Below are positions 22,200-33,708 of a stretch of 64,000 bases of DNA, in pieces (positions within the stretch are counted from its first letter, which is position 1; each line of letters opens with the position of its first letter). The stretch lies in assembly GCF_032884065.1 (NCBI RefSeq), contig NC_088864.1:21752994-21816993 (forward strand), read 5' to 3'. This DNA comes from Artemia franciscana. Taxonomy: Eukaryota > Arthropoda > Branchiopoda > Anostraca > Artemiidae. The position numbers and the translations under genes were made by a program. The notes under the pieces are model-generated. The model was not told the DNA's origin. It made no database searches and saw nothing but the letters and a program-made list of their open reading frames with translations.

Positions 22200-23928
22200 A
22201 TGGCTACCTAATTGGTTTATAGGTTGACTCTGATTCATTAATTTTCTACATGTGTTGCATTTAAAAAAATTATAGCTGCATTGCAAAAAATATGGATCTT
22301 ATGAACCTAGAAAAAGTGGATGACAAAATGAAATTTCTGAAGAATTTTTTGAAAAAAGAATGAAACTTCTAGCAAATTATGTGTACTTATAAAAGAACAC
22401 TTAATTAAGTTATTTATTAATATAAAACTGCAGTAGGCTAAAATGAATGATAAATCAGTGAATTTACATTCTAGAACAGAATACAGACAAAAAAAAGAAG
22501 AAATCTATTATTCAATTCACCTTCCAGGGCTCTTCCCAAGTCTGATAATCTCTGCTGTTAAAGTTCTGACCCCTCCTCTCCCTAAAAGGACTAGGTATTA
22601 TACAAAACTTTTCTGATTTTGTCTGAATAGGCTTATTTAGCATTATGAACTGTCCGCTGATGAGAAACAAGAACAAACAATAATGCAAAATCACAAAATC
22701 AGTAAGCTTTTGTATATAGCCAGAGGCTGTATACAGCCTATCTTTTCTAAGACTGAAAATCAAATACACATTGAACAGAAATACTTTCTCGGAAGCACAA
22801 ATGCTCTGTGCAGATTCCTGGTTATAGGTGTAATGTACTTCCTTTTCGTCAAGTAAAATTTTCTAGAGATTTTCAAATGCTTGTTTATCCTTTTTTTTGT
22901 AGTGCTTCGATTTAATATTAATACTTTCATTTGGCTTTCTAAAGTTCCTTAATTAAGCAGCTCATCAGTCCCCAAATCAAGCTTTGGTCTCAAGGTACCT
23001 GTTCATATTGTAATATTTATCAATTGTTTTTGTAAAGGAAATCTTTAATCTAGGTCTATAGTGCATTGAATTAATAAATAATTTTCTGTGCATATTAGAT
23101 ATTGCTGAATTCTTGAGCAAAAAAAAATGTTTAATTTGCTAGTATTTAAATTGGATTCTTAATGTTTAATGAAAACAAGACTTAAATTTTCTAGAAAAAG
23201 CAGATTCAAATCCAAACTTAGTTCTTCATATATTTTTTTAACTTAGGCTAACATGTTTTCATGTAAAGGACGATTCCAATGCAGATAAGAGGATTTTCTT
23301 GCAAATCTTCCAAACCTGTTGTGCTCAGTGTAGTAATATTACAGTTAAGACTTTTGGAATATTACCCTTCTAAGAAATTTCTACCAACCCATATTTATCA
23401 TTAGTTCTTCAGTTTTAACAACAGCCTATTACAATCGAAACCAAGTGCCTTGGTTATGAAATAAAATATTAGAACTGTAGATAATAAACATGGTCCAACG
23501 TACATTTAAAAGACATTTTTAGTTTCTTAATATGGCGTAAAAAATTAATACCGTTATTTATAAAACAAAAAAAAAAGAAACACAAGAGTAGGCATACAAG
23601 CACATGGGGAGAAGATTTGGCCCTTGATATTTTTGGAAGAATAAATTTTCATTTGTCAAATTTCTTGCACGTTTATATGAAGTATGAATATAAAAATGTG
23701 CATGAGCATTTTTAACAAACAAATAAACATTCAAATGGGGATAAATCTGTTTATTTAGACAGTGAAAGCAGGTAGAAAAGTCTAGATATTTTGATCACAT
23801 ATACAGCAACTGTCATCAGTATAAATACTTCTAATGATAATGTTTGTCATAGAATGTCAGTGTGTTCTGAAAAAAGGATTCTTAATTCAAGGTTTTATAT
23901 CAAAAATATGAACATTTTTTGTTTTCAG
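22200..23928. other. Upstream region of the torsin-like gene, mostly featureless
   Basis: AT-rich. No promoter could be assigned. A minus-strand ORF at 22512-22769 has a donor-like gtgaat at its end but no recognisable product. The torsin-like coding exon is preceded by a good acceptor, so at least part of this region is probably an intron following an untranslated or short coding first exon. Confidence 0.45.
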
Positions 23929-23935
23929 GTATTTA

Positions 23936-24943
23936 ATGGATAGAACTGATAATGCCTTATGCAGTAAAAGAAGAAATATAAAGACTTTAGAAGTATCTAG
24001 TAGGAAAGAAGTGGTTCTATATGATGTCAGTCACAAGAAACTATCACTAGTTTCCCAGCCAAATTTACAAAAACAGAATTCATTGGAAGTTAGTGTCAAA
24101 CCACCCCCACAGTTCATTTGGGCCCTTAAACTTCTTATATTTTTTTTGCTTATTCTTGCCGTATTTAAGTTTAGATCTAGTTACAAAGAAAATAAATGTC
24201 AACTAGAAAAAGATTTTTTTATAGAATATAAAAATGTGCTCACATCTCTAGAATCAATAGTTGGGCAAGATAATGCTAAAAAAGCATTGGCCAAATTCGT
24301 ATTTGAAAGTCAAAAGAGCAAGAAGTTGTTGTCAATGTGTGTGATAAGTGGTCCTCCTGGTGTGGGTAAAACTATGGCTGTATCACAAATTTATAAATTA
24401 TGGCCATCTAGTCTTAGGTTTCTTGTTCCCACAAACCTATTACCTAATGCAGATGGGGCTTCTGACATGCTGTCAGACATATTGAAGCATCTTTCTTGTT
24501 GTGGAAATAACTTAATTGTGATTGAAAACTTGGAATATATTGAAGATACTCAAATTGAGCCTTTATTTGATTTTATTAATGCAGCATCTAGTCCCAACCC
24601 TCTTTGCACTGATAGAAGAAATCTAATTTTGTTTACAACCACAGATGGAGAAGATTTGGTGGAACAGAATCAAGGACAGATAAGTTTCTCAGAAGTAGGA
24701 GAAGAAGTTGAAAAGTTTCTACAAAGTGATAAAATATATACAAGAATCTTAAATGAGGAATCCAAAGTTGTGCCATTTTATGCATTGGAGAAAAAGCAAG
24801 TTGAACAGTGTTTTGGTTTAGTTGAGAGAGACCAGATTCGAATAGCCAAATTGCTAAAACAACTAAAATACTACAAAGTGAATGAATTTGTATTTGTTGA
24901 TGGTGGTTGTCGGCACATTAAAGAGTTGTTAAATGCACAGTAA
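23936..24943 (+). CDS. Torsin-like AAA+ protein with N-terminal membrane anchor
   Basis: 335 residues. An N-terminal basic, Ser-rich tail (1-58) precedes one transmembrane segment (about 60-79, 'FIWALKLLIFFLLILAVF'). A torsin-type AAA+ domain follows: 'GQDNAKKAL' (110-118), Walker A GPPGVGKT (139-146), 'NNLIVIENLEYIE' at the Walker B position (191-203), 'RRNLILFTTTDGED' at sensor 1 (227-240), then 'VVPFYALEKKQVEQCF' (278-293) and 'EFVFVDGGCRHIKELL' (317-332), matching the torsin 'VPFLPLE...' and 'VFSDKGCK' C-terminus. Torsins act in the ER/nuclear envelope lumen with membrane cofactors. Odd points: the Walker B acidic pair is EN instead of DE, sensor 1 lacks Asn, and Walker A is a classical GKT. 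ATPase activity is therefore doubtful. A TOR4A-like placement is possible because of the anchor. An acceptor (tttgttttcag) ends at 23928 and the frame stays open to it, so an upstream exon could extend the protein. Confidence 0.85.
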   Translation: MDRTDNALCSKRRNIKTLEVSSRKEVVLYDVSHKKLSLVSQPNLQKQNSLEVSVKPPPQFIWALKLLIFFLLILAVFKFRSSYKENKCQLEKDFFIEYKNVLTSLESIVGQDNAKKALAKFVFESQKSKKLLSMCVISGPPGVGKTMAVSQIYKLWPSSLRFLVPTNLLPNADGASDMLSDILKHLSCCGNNLIVIENLEYIEDTQIEPLFDFINAASSPNPLCTDRRNLILFTTTDGEDLVEQNQGQISFSEVGEEVEKFLQSDKIYTRILNEESKVVPFYALEKKQVEQCFGLVERDQIRIAKLLKQLKYYKVNEFVFVDGGCRHIKELLNAQ

Positions 24944-25143
24944 CAGTGACCAGTCTGCTGAACAGGAATTTAGAGAAGTGTGGCAATGGTATGCAAGAAG
25001 TTCCAAGAATGAAGCTTTAAAACAAGAAAATGTAACCAAACTTTAAGGTACAAAAAAAAACCTGGGTACAATTACAAATATTTCAAAGGTTTTTGATTGA
25101 GCAACCATAGAAAATATCCAAATAGATACTAAAATTAGTTTTA

Positions 25144-25212
25144 AATAAATTTCCGTTGTAATTATCAATAAACATGTAAATGTTTTTCCAATTTGTTAAT
25201 GTTCTTAATAAA
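25144..25212 (+). promoter_or_regulatory. Polyadenylation signals of the torsin-like gene
   Basis: Three AATAAA hexamers at 25144-25149, 25167-25172 and 25207-25212, about 200-270 nt after the stop codon at 24943. Any of them could direct 3' processing; which one is used is unknown. Confidence 0.6.
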
Positions 25213-25409
25213 TTGTTGTATTAAGCCTAAATTTATAGACTGGTAGATGAAAAACTAGAGGGATATTCTAATGCCTCCTTGATTCTCCATCTATGTGGTT
25301 CTTATGTGTCACTGTAAAGCTTAATTTGCCAAATTTTGTATTGGGCTTATTGCCAAAATTTGTATGGGGTAGAGTGATCAAAGGATGGATAAATATTAAA
25401 TAAAACCAC

Positions 25410-26030
25410 AGCTATAACTCTTTTGACTTCCTTGTCTCTAGCCAGGTTTCCAAGTTTTGCTGGATCACGCGAGTCTTGGTGACCATCTTTGCTCCATTTG
25501 TAATTTTAGCTTGTAGCTGAGAACCAATAGTCTAATTCCTTTATCTGTTTTTCCAGCCCAGTAAGTAAATCAATTGGAAGGCTGTAGGCTGTTTTCTTCA
25601 ATTTACTGTATTCTTTAAGAATGATTGATTGATTGTAATTGTTGAATTGCAGAAAAATAGGCTGAGTTTTTTCTTTCCTGTTGCCCTGTAGTTTCAGCTA
25701 TCATTTATATCAGACGTAGTGGCTTTTTTTTTTCATACAAGACATCAAGTGATCATGACTTGCTATACTGATTTTTATAGATATATATTCATTACTGTGT
25801 CATGAAGATTTTCAGATCTTTCTGACACGTCAATCCTGTAATTCAGAATAATTTTTCTGTATATATAAATCCTCTTACAGGGATTTCACCTTAGTTGGTT
25901 TCAGTTTTAACAATTTATTTTCTAATTTCAGCACCTTGTTTTCTTGTTTCAGCTCTGAAGTTGTAACAAGTAATTCTTCCTTTTTTAGAGAAAATGTTTT
26001 GTTACTTCTGGGTCGTGGTACATAAGTTTT
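25410..26030 (-). pseudogene. LINE ORF1-like coiled-coil protein, second decayed copy
   Basis: Minus-strand reading gives 'NKTFSLKKEELLVTTSELKQ' and 'ENKVLKLENKLLKLKPTKVK' (coiled coil, about 26010-25880). After disruptions comes 'SLPIDLLTGLEKQIKELDYW' (about 25580-25500). Order and spacing match the ORF1 relic at 12262-12929 ('LQLENKHLR*ENRLL' and 'VPVDLPSGLGKRRKELLSLG'). It lies 3' of the torsin-like gene in the opposite orientation and ends near 25410 without ORF2. Confidence 0.6.
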
Positions 26031-26334
26031 TTTTTCTAGTTTTAATGTGAACTTACATAATTTCTACAACAGTGTTGCACAAATTCTCTGAAATTCTTAG
26101 GAAATCATGAAAGGAAAATTACTGATAGAGGACTGTTTTTGTAATGTCTAGAAATTACTTCTGGTTAAATTTTAAGCAAATTGCAATCAGTCGAATTTTC
26201 TTTAACCCTGGATTCGCATATCCGTGGTGTTTTTCCATTACAAATTTTTCAATCGTAGCTAATTTAGCAGAAAGTTGTTTGTATCAAATTGTTTATTGCC
26301 ATCTTTAGAAATGCGAGTTGGAAAACCAGAAACA

Positions 26335-26337
<3 letters not shown>

Positions 26338-26388
<51 letters not shown>
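26338..26388. repeat. Poly-T tract (51 nt)
   Basis: Uninterrupted T run. Read on the minus strand it is a poly(A) that could be the 3' tail of a retroposed sequence lying at higher coordinates. The poly-Lys ORF across it is an artefact. Confidence 0.95.
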
Positions 26389-26392
<4 letters not shown>

Positions 26393-26929
26393 TTACATTT
26401 TTCAGCAGCTCAGTTGAGATTTTTAACAAAGCTGTAGGACGGTCATAGTACGGAAATTTTTCGTGGTTTATCAAATTGGAATTCAGTTTGCTGGAGTGGA
26501 ACTTCACTGTATCTAAAACATCAGTCAGTTCCTCTATATAGTTCAATGTCTATTATTGGGGAAAAAATTACTTTGATTTTCAGTTTAACATTATCTTTTG
26601 CCATGACAAGACTCAGGGTCAAAACAGGTAAGGAGGGGTCTTATTACCCTTCAATCATCCCTAAAAAGGGTATTAGAAATCACAGTTTTCGTTTGAAGGA
26701 ACCCCTCCCAATATGCTACTGCTGTCGGGTTGATTGGAGCATCCTTTTCGATCAAGTTTTAGTGGGATTAAGTGGGACATATTTAGTGGGGCTTCAGTTA
26801 TGCAGAACTACATCAATGTTTTCAATAGTATCCTTGTTCTTTCAAACTACTAAATAAATCGATTTTTACCTTATTTCACCAATCAACTCTAGATCCTTGA
26901 ATTTGAGTAATTAGGTATTTTATAATGTG

Positions 26930-28110
26930 TTTTCATGAGAGTTGTATCCCCAGAATATCTCTTCTGAAATACTTTCTAAAAATCTCTTCAAAATATTGTA
27001 TATTTAATATCTTGGAAACTGCTGGGGTATTAAATTGGAATTTTCAGGGAGTTTTAAGGGTCCAGATGATACGCAGACGTTGAACTATGACTTGGGGAGA
27101 GGTTAGAGTTAAATCAACACACACTATATGCATCCTAGATATCGAAATACAATATTCGCAATATCTCTAGTATGACGTGGGTGCCCAAGTTGAAATTTTC
27201 AGGTAATGTTGGAGAAGGAATGTGGAAGGGCTGGGAGACGAAGAGCTAAACTTTTTATCTTTTGTCAACCAAAATGTTTTTGCACTGTAGGTCCTAGTAG
27301 AACTTCGAATCTATTCTAGCTTATGTAGCAAGGTAAATTAAAAGACAATCAGCTTTTTAACTTGAGAGAGAGGGGACAGAAGGATAGGATCAAGATTCTC
27401 CAGAGCCATTGCTGGTGCACAGGGTGTCGAATTGACATTTCACTTGCTAAGTCTGTTTTACAAAGACATGTGGGACAGAAGAGAATGGTTAAACATTTCT
27501 TTTTTTTTAAACTGCCTGAAAGTTTTGGCACTTGAAGTTCCTCCAGAAACGAGAATCTATCCATTGTGACTTAGCAACGTAAATCGAAAGTCGCTATATG
27601 TACACAGGCTATTACAATAGGATTTCTTCAGTATCTGAAGAACGGCTGGGGAGATTCATTTTAAACTTCCGGGGGATGCTTGGGGTCAAGTTGACCTCAA
27701 ATATTGACTGGGAGGAAGGGGCAAAAAAGGTCTGAAGATAGTACGTGTATTCAGGCTGTCAACATAGCATATATGCAATATCTTGAGAATTCCTTCAGGG
27801 ATGCAGTTGAAGCTTTTATGTAGTATGTGTTGGGTGGGGGAGATCTCAAGTTTTCTGTTGAGGGGAGCAGTTAAAAGTAGAATATCTCTAATCCACCAAG
27901 AAGTTTTGCATTATAAGCTTCTGTGGAAATTAGACTTTATTGACGTCCGAATAGTATGGTAAATCCAAAAGACATTTGTGGTACAAGGCAATAAAATTGT
28001 TGGATCTGCAATATCTCAAGTGGAAGCTTTTAGGGAGTGTTAGAGAGGCTAAGTGTGCTTTAAATTTTGACATAAGGATAGGGGACAAAGGAGGGCTAAA
28101 ATATATATTT
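26930..28110 (+). repeat. Diverged tandem repeat, ~230-280-bp units
   Basis: The landmark '(a)tgcaatatct(t/c)gag' recurs near 27155, 27630, 27775 and 28005, each followed about 40-60 bp later by 'ttgaa(a/g)ttttcagg' and GGGA-rich sequence ending 'gggcaaaaaaggtc'-like. Diverged copies in inverse orientation occupy 31890-32760. No coding sequence is apparent. Confidence 0.6.
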
Positions 28111-28259
28111 TTCTGATTTATTCTAATTGATAAGCCGATAATTATTCGCTTTTTCCGGACATTATCTTCTTTACAGTTCGTCTGAATTCGTTAGATTCCT
28201 TAGTTTTCAAGATAGGAAGCGGTAAACCTCCAAATAAAAGTTCTATAAACATGAAATAT

Positions 28260-28810
28260 CAATTTGTTCTGTCAGAATTTGGATTTTCTGATATTTGAGC
28301 CCCATTTGGGAGAAAATTTATGTTTTGCAGGACAAAACGCACTTTCCAGTAGCCCCATTTATGTTATTAATTTAGAGGATATCCAGATGTTTTATTGCCA
28401 TTCAAATGCGTTCCCTTTTGGTGTTTACAACTACTGGCTGGATACAACCACCACTCCTGTGGCGTGTTTCGTTAAAATCCTGGGGGAGGGCAAAGTTGGA
28501 GCCAATTTTCTCGCATCAAGTAAAATGACAGTAAAACTGAAAAATGAGCCATTTGGTTCCGTGAAAGTACTATAAAAGTATTATAATGATACTTTGTAGT
28601 CCTATAAAGGTAAATATATAATAAAGAAAACTGATTCATTTCTGTTGATGCTGAAATTATGCAGGCTAATCTTAGTTTTGACAAAATTTTGAAAGAAGCT
28701 AAATTTCAGCTGGGGGGGGGGCAAACTCGGGTGTAGGGAAAACCTAGGCCCGGAAGGGGTAATTGCCCCCTGCCCCATAGCAAATTACGCCCGTGTACCA
28801 CTGGAAATAA
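28260..28810 (+). repeat. Probable interspersed repeat
   Basis: A 103-codon ORF (28264-28575) lacks motifs. The downstream text 'gggtaattgccccctgcccc' and 'acgcccgtgtaccactgg' has the look of a dispersed element rather than a gene. Assignment is by appearance only. Confidence 0.3.
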
Positions 28811-29040
28811 AAATTAAACTATCAAATACTTTCTTAGTGTTACCCATGCAAAAATGGGATTTCCTTTGCTTTGCAATGTAAGGGACTGTAAATCGTTCGT
28901 TATTTTTCAGAGATTTCAAGCTCTTTTTGAAATTCCCGAAGGTTTCTTCTCATAATTACAAATTACTGTTCATTTGGGTATGAATTAAATTCAATATTTT
29001 AAAAGCAGTTTTACATTAAAATTATTCGTCACAAGACTAT

Positions 29041-30183
29041 AAAACCCCTTTCTTCAAGAAAAACCCATTTATTTACATTTTGGCTACTACAAGCCGGGGT
29101 TTGCTCTTTACTAGGTTTCAGATGCTGCTGCAACCGTAATAAAATAAAGAAGTCTTCATAACTTTGGTCCATTACCCGTGGACTGCATAGGTCTTGCTGC
29201 CTCTAGAGATGTTTTTTTAATGGGTCTGATTAAAATGGCTTTCTTGAAATTTTGCCAAGAGACAACGTTTGCTTACGATTAATCCCTGGGGTGAAAATGG
29301 CAAAGGAAAGCAGTATTTGCCGTCCGATTTGCTATCAGCATCTGGTTTGGGTACTGGAACTCTGGATTGTAGTATGAATAAGACTCCTTCCGATATTCTG
29401 CGACCAGTGGTAGAAAAAAAAAATACAAAAAATACAAAATTTGCTTTTTCGTAGTTAGGAATATGAACATTCTGTTGGGGAGTTCTTAGGAGCTCAGTAT
29501 TTGGCCCAGACCTTTCATCAAGGTCAAATCACTTCTAAGGAGTTTTATCCCATTTTGTCTGAAACTATGCAGAGAATAATATTTGCATGGTTGAAACTGT
29601 GCGAAACAAGTGAAGAGTTTATTACTATCAGCTGTTTTATTATATATATAAAAATCTTTTGCTTCAGGCTTTGTTGTGTTTTTGTCAAAAACACAAAAAA
29701 CACTGTCAAAAAACACTGTGGAAGTTTATATATCTTCCTGCCCAAAACGAGACGGCGTATCTCACGTTTGAAGATGTTTTAGAAAATATAAAGCTGAGAA
29801 AACAACAAAACTTAACCAAATGGTTAAGCGTGATCTCGGTCAACCTCGTTATTAACCTTGAAAGGTGTATGATTATCATATCATTGACAAGTTTTAAAAC
29901 TTTCAAAACCTAACTGTATTTTTCCTACTAATGCCAAACGTTTTATTTCAGCGTTCCACCAGAACGAATTTTCAAAAACTAATATTGATTTTTATCCTTA
30001 TAAAATTCTTGTTGCAACATTGGGAATTTTCTGAACGTTTTCCTGATGTTCAGTTATGAATGTAAAAGCACAATTTCAGTATGTTTGAGCAGAATGAAAA
30101 CTAGCTGCTCTAATTTTGGCAGTAAAATAAGTTTATTTATCATTTCACAACACAGCAATTTCATACAAGAAGAAGAAATGTGA
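29041..30183. repeat. 3' flank of GST1 shared with GST2 (duplicated segment)
   Basis: Parts of this flank correspond to 56570-56956 downstream of GST2: 'gctctttactaggtttcaga', 'tggctttcttgaaattttgc' and 'gcttacgattaatccctggg' pair with 'ggtctttactagtttgcggt', 'atgccttccttgaaattttg' and 'gcttgactgcgattggccct'. This puts the duplication breakpoint beyond the genes. An inserted stretch with small ORFs (29480-29910) is specific to this copy. Confidence 0.6.
30132..30137 (-). promoter_or_regulatory. GST1 polyadenylation signal
   Basis: AATAAA on the minus strand, 47 nt after the GST1 stop. The surrounding 'gtttatttatcatt' is conserved 3' of GST2 (56905-56910). Confidence 0.75.
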
Positions 30184-30351
30184 CTAATTTTCAGTTTTTG
30201 GTCTTGATTCTATCCATTCTTTGATACCGGGTAGGTTTGCTATTCTTTCCTTATATGCCTTTGCATTTGGTGCTGTTTCGTAAGGTTTTTCACCGAACTT
30301 CCTATGGAGCTCGTCAAGAAATGCAAAGACCACAAAATCAACCCATGAGAT
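30184..30351 (-). CDS. GST1 coding exon 4 (C-terminal, stop)
   Basis: Acceptor ttgtttcag before 30351, stop TAG at 30184-30186; phase 0. It encodes 55 residues starting 'ISWVDFVVFAFLDELHRKFG' and ending 'IKEWIESRPKTEN'. This is the GST C-terminal helical segment: the (S/T)WxDF motif that caps helix 6 and the closing 'P.I..W...RP.T' helix typical of the sigma class. Confidence 0.95.
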   Translation of the reverse strand: MSWVDFVVFAFLDELHRKFGEKPYETAPNAKAYKERIANLPGIKEWIESRPKTEN

Positions 30352-33173
30352 CTGAAACAAAAGGATGACCACATTAACGTGAATCTGTAATAACGATCAA
30401 ACACGCCCTTGTTTCCTCCAGTTTCAACTGCATTAATTTCAAAAGAAGTTTTTCAAGAAAACTAAAGAGCCTTATTTAAAGTTGAGACGAGCAGAAATAC
30501 ATTCGTGCAATACTTCAAACTGAAAATGTACAGAAATTTAGAGCAAATGGTTACCGTGATTGAATCACACAACACAAAAAAAAAATGAATAAATGAAACA
30601 CAAAACGGACAAATTAAAATGAAGAATCACATCCAATACAGAGTTAACATGCACCGTTATAAATGGATAAAAGAATCCTAAAACGTACCATCAGAAATAT
30701 TTTTTTCATCAATCATGTTTTTATTTACTTTTTTCCTGTCCCTTAGTTCTGAAGTTTTAATTAGCTGCATGGCCTGAAGTATTAAGGGAGATCAGCGAAA
30801 AACTTAAAATTTTCTACATTTCCGAAAAAAATAGATCGTACTTTTTAAGGTCCTCTGGTTCCAGTGAAAGTTTTTCTGGGAACTTGACGTTCCTCTGGAA
30901 CTACCCTGAAAGTTTCACAGTGATCGGAGTAAAACAATATTTGGCTGTTTTGGGGTTACATGACTCAATATAACCCGTTTTTTTCAATGTGTTTTCCTCT
31001 TAGGCTAGTTTGTTCAAGCATAATCGCCCATTAAGATGCTATTCGATCAGTTACAAAACAAATCTGGGTGTATTTTGAGGACCAGAAACCATTACATTAC
31101 TTCATTCCATATATTAGTCTCCTTTGGGGTCTCCTTATTTCTGTTTACATACTCTAAAAGTCAAAGCCAATCTGATTACACAATATATAATGGCAAAGTT
31201 TCAGGTGTCGCATAACAATACAACTAATCTTCAATATATGTTTGTTTGTTTTTTTTTTTTTCATTAAGTTATCCTGGTCCTGACCACATGTCCTGCAAAT
31301 TATGAGCCCATCAAGGGACAAAAAAGAAATTTTGGTCTGGTTTTTGGGCGTCACCAACAGATACAGCCAAAATAAGTTTCAAATTTGCTTTCTGCATAGA
31401 AGTTCACCTGCCCATGAAAAGTATGAATATAATTTCAAGCCGATTGGAAAGACCAAATTTAAGGTTCAGTTTGGTACGTCCTCAGTCTTTTAGTTTTTTG
31501 CCTAGAGATGTTTTTCAAAATTGTTCTGTGCATAAAGATCCCCTTGACCCTAAAGCTTACGGATAAAAGCTTCAAGCTTTTAAAAGAAAACTGTCGGTCT
31601 TTTTCGATTGAACCAATGTGTAGGAGAAAGAAGATGCTTTGACACTCTTATCTCTTTCCGTAAACACGATTGTGAAGTCTCTTTGTCCCAACCTCAAGTA
31701 CTCTCTAAATGTTTTAACTTGACCCATTCCCGAAATAGATACACTATTTTGATGGCCTTGGGGAATGTACTGTCTTTTGATTAACCTCAGTACTTCGTCG
31801 TTTAAAGCTTCAAAGGTTCTATTGGGGCTAATAGTGGCAGATCTTTTTTCATGGATTGGAACATACATTTATTTCCCCCTTCCCCACACCCCCTCCTTAA
31901 CACAAAATTTGAAGTCTCTTGCCTCCCCCTTCTCTTCTTTAAAACTTTGAAAGTTTCAGCTCAATCCCCACACATCGTTTCAGAGGTGTTGCCAATATGC
32001 CATTTTGATACCCTGGATGCATAGTTTCTTTCGGTTCACCTCCACCTCACTCCCAAGTTAAAATTCTAGGGACAGTTGGCCCCCCAACACTCACTAATAA
32101 TTCCAAATTTCAAGGCTCTTCCTGAGACAGTGCATATACCTTATTTTGATAACTGTGTATGCATAGTTACTTTTGGTCTACATTGCTACTTCAGAGAGGA
32201 TAAATTCTAGTCTAACAGGGGTACATAGTTTTAAAAATCATAAAGTAATTATAGAAGAAATTCTTTAAACAACTCAATGAGTGTCTTCCCCCAAGTCAGG
32301 TGAGAAGTACAATCCCCCTCCCCATTCTCAGTGAAACTTTCAGAAGAATCTGCAAAGCCGTTCTTAGATTTGATTTACTTTGCTGCTTAACCGTGAACAG
32401 GTTATAGACCTCATGAGGGCTTCTAGTGAGAAATTATTCAGATGGATGGATTTTACCCTACCACCCACAGACGAAATTTGAAGCCCCTGGTCCTCTCACT
32501 CCGTTGCCCTAAACTACCTGATAGTTTCAACTCAGTATCTTGAATCGTCCCGAGACATTGAATATGTGGTATTTTGATATCCTAGTTGCACATAAACTGT
32601 TTTTGATTTAATTCTATCCTTTACCCCCAAGTCGTATTTAAACATCCACTTGCCCCTGACCCGCATAAATTTACTGAGAAGTTCAACATCATGCATAAAG
32701 TCGTTCCCAGTATATTGTAGATAGACTGTCTTGATAGCCTGGCAACATATAGTGTGATAAAAGCTTAATCAACATGATTAAGACATCTTAATCATGAAGC
32801 TTTCATCGACATGATCAAAGCTTAATATATTACCGGCCATCTCAGTGCACTGAGGTGAGGCAGGTCCTTAGCCAACACCCACAGCATAGGCCTACACATG
32901 ATTTCTTTTATCTTTTTAGACTTTTTCCTTTATCTAATTACAGCTATCCATATTTTTATCTAGAGGACATACTTTTCCTCCTCTTAATTAGTTACAAGTC
33001 TAGAAAAACATTATCAACGTTCAAAAATCGAGCGTCTTATTAGCGTCATGATGAAACAGTCAGAAAAATTGCCTTGTATGAATCCATCTGTATTCATTTC
33101 GTGTTTATTATACTTTTTAATTTGACGTTAGATAGTTACGCTGTAAAGCTTCACATAATAAATTATTTGTTAC
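30352..33173. other. GST1 intron 3
   Basis: Intron with a foldback-repeat arm (about 30430-30700), AT-rich sequence and the tandem block at 31890-32760. The 98-codon minus-strand ORF at 31572-31868 has no recognisable domain. Confidence 0.6.
31890..32760 (-). repeat. Diverged tandem repeat, inverse copy of the 26.9-28.1 kb family
   Basis: The reverse complement reads 'ctatgcatccagggtatcaa', 'atatt(g)gcaa' and 'gctgaaactttcaaag', parallel to 'tatgcatcctagatatcgaa', 'tattcgcaatatctc' and 'ttgaaattttcaggtaat' in 27130-27210. Units repeat every ~200-270 bp with C-rich stretches. Confidence 0.55.
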
Positions 33174-33316
33174 CTTGTTTCCAATTAAATATTGTCTGTT
33201 GTCAGAGAGCCTTTTCTCGAAAAGCCCCATAGCGGGCAGAAACTTCTCTTGCAGTACCTGAAGTCCAAGCTCCTTTTTCTTGGTTGGATCTGTCTCTCTA
33301 CGAGCTGGCAAAGACG
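33174..33316 (-). CDS. GST1 coding exon 3
   Basis: Acceptor tttgttccag before 33316 and donor AAG|gtaaca after 33174; 143 nt. It encodes 'SLPARRETDPTKKKELGLQV', 'LQEKFLPAMGLFEKRLSDNR' and 'QYLIGNK', the helix 4-5 region ending in the (Y/W)LIGN turn that precedes the S/TWxDF motif. Two leading bases complete an Ala codon with the last base of exon 2. Confidence 0.95.
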
Positions 33317-33708
33317 CTGGAACAAACGAAAAACATCAATCACGTAATTTGAATCAGTTTAAGAGTAAAAAAAAACACGTGCCGCTTAAGAAAGCTTATT
33401 AGTCATTGCGACCTAAAGAGTCAGGGTTCATTGCTTCAGTACACGAGCTATGACACCTTGGAACTCTCTTTCAGGAGGGAACATCCAGGCTGGCAAACCA
33501 TTACTTCTTTCGTCAACAAAATTTCAACTAGATTTTTTTTCTTTAAAAACTAAGAACTCCCTGGAGCAGCTAATGTGATATTCTTGTCTTAAATTGGTAC
33601 CAGCTCAGTTTAAAGTAATTTTAGGTAAAAACTCTCATAGGTAGTTTTAAACCGGTAGAATTATGTACTAAGTGTACAAAATGCTTGTTTATATCCTTGG
33701 CTGCTCAT

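Noticed and set aside
22512-22769. Possible small minus-strand exon with donor gtgaat
   Set aside because: Two alternative frames are equally plausible and neither resembles a known protein; no partner exon found.
26259-26546. Minus-strand ORF with poly-Lys run
   Set aside because: The lysines are the 51-nt poly-T tract; the flanks have no recognisable domain.
28264-28575. 103-codon plus-strand ORF
   Set aside because: No domain, no splice support, sequence looks like an interspersed repeat.
31572-31868. 98-codon minus-strand ORF
   Set aside because: Within GST1 intron 3; no recognisable family and next to a tandem repeat block.
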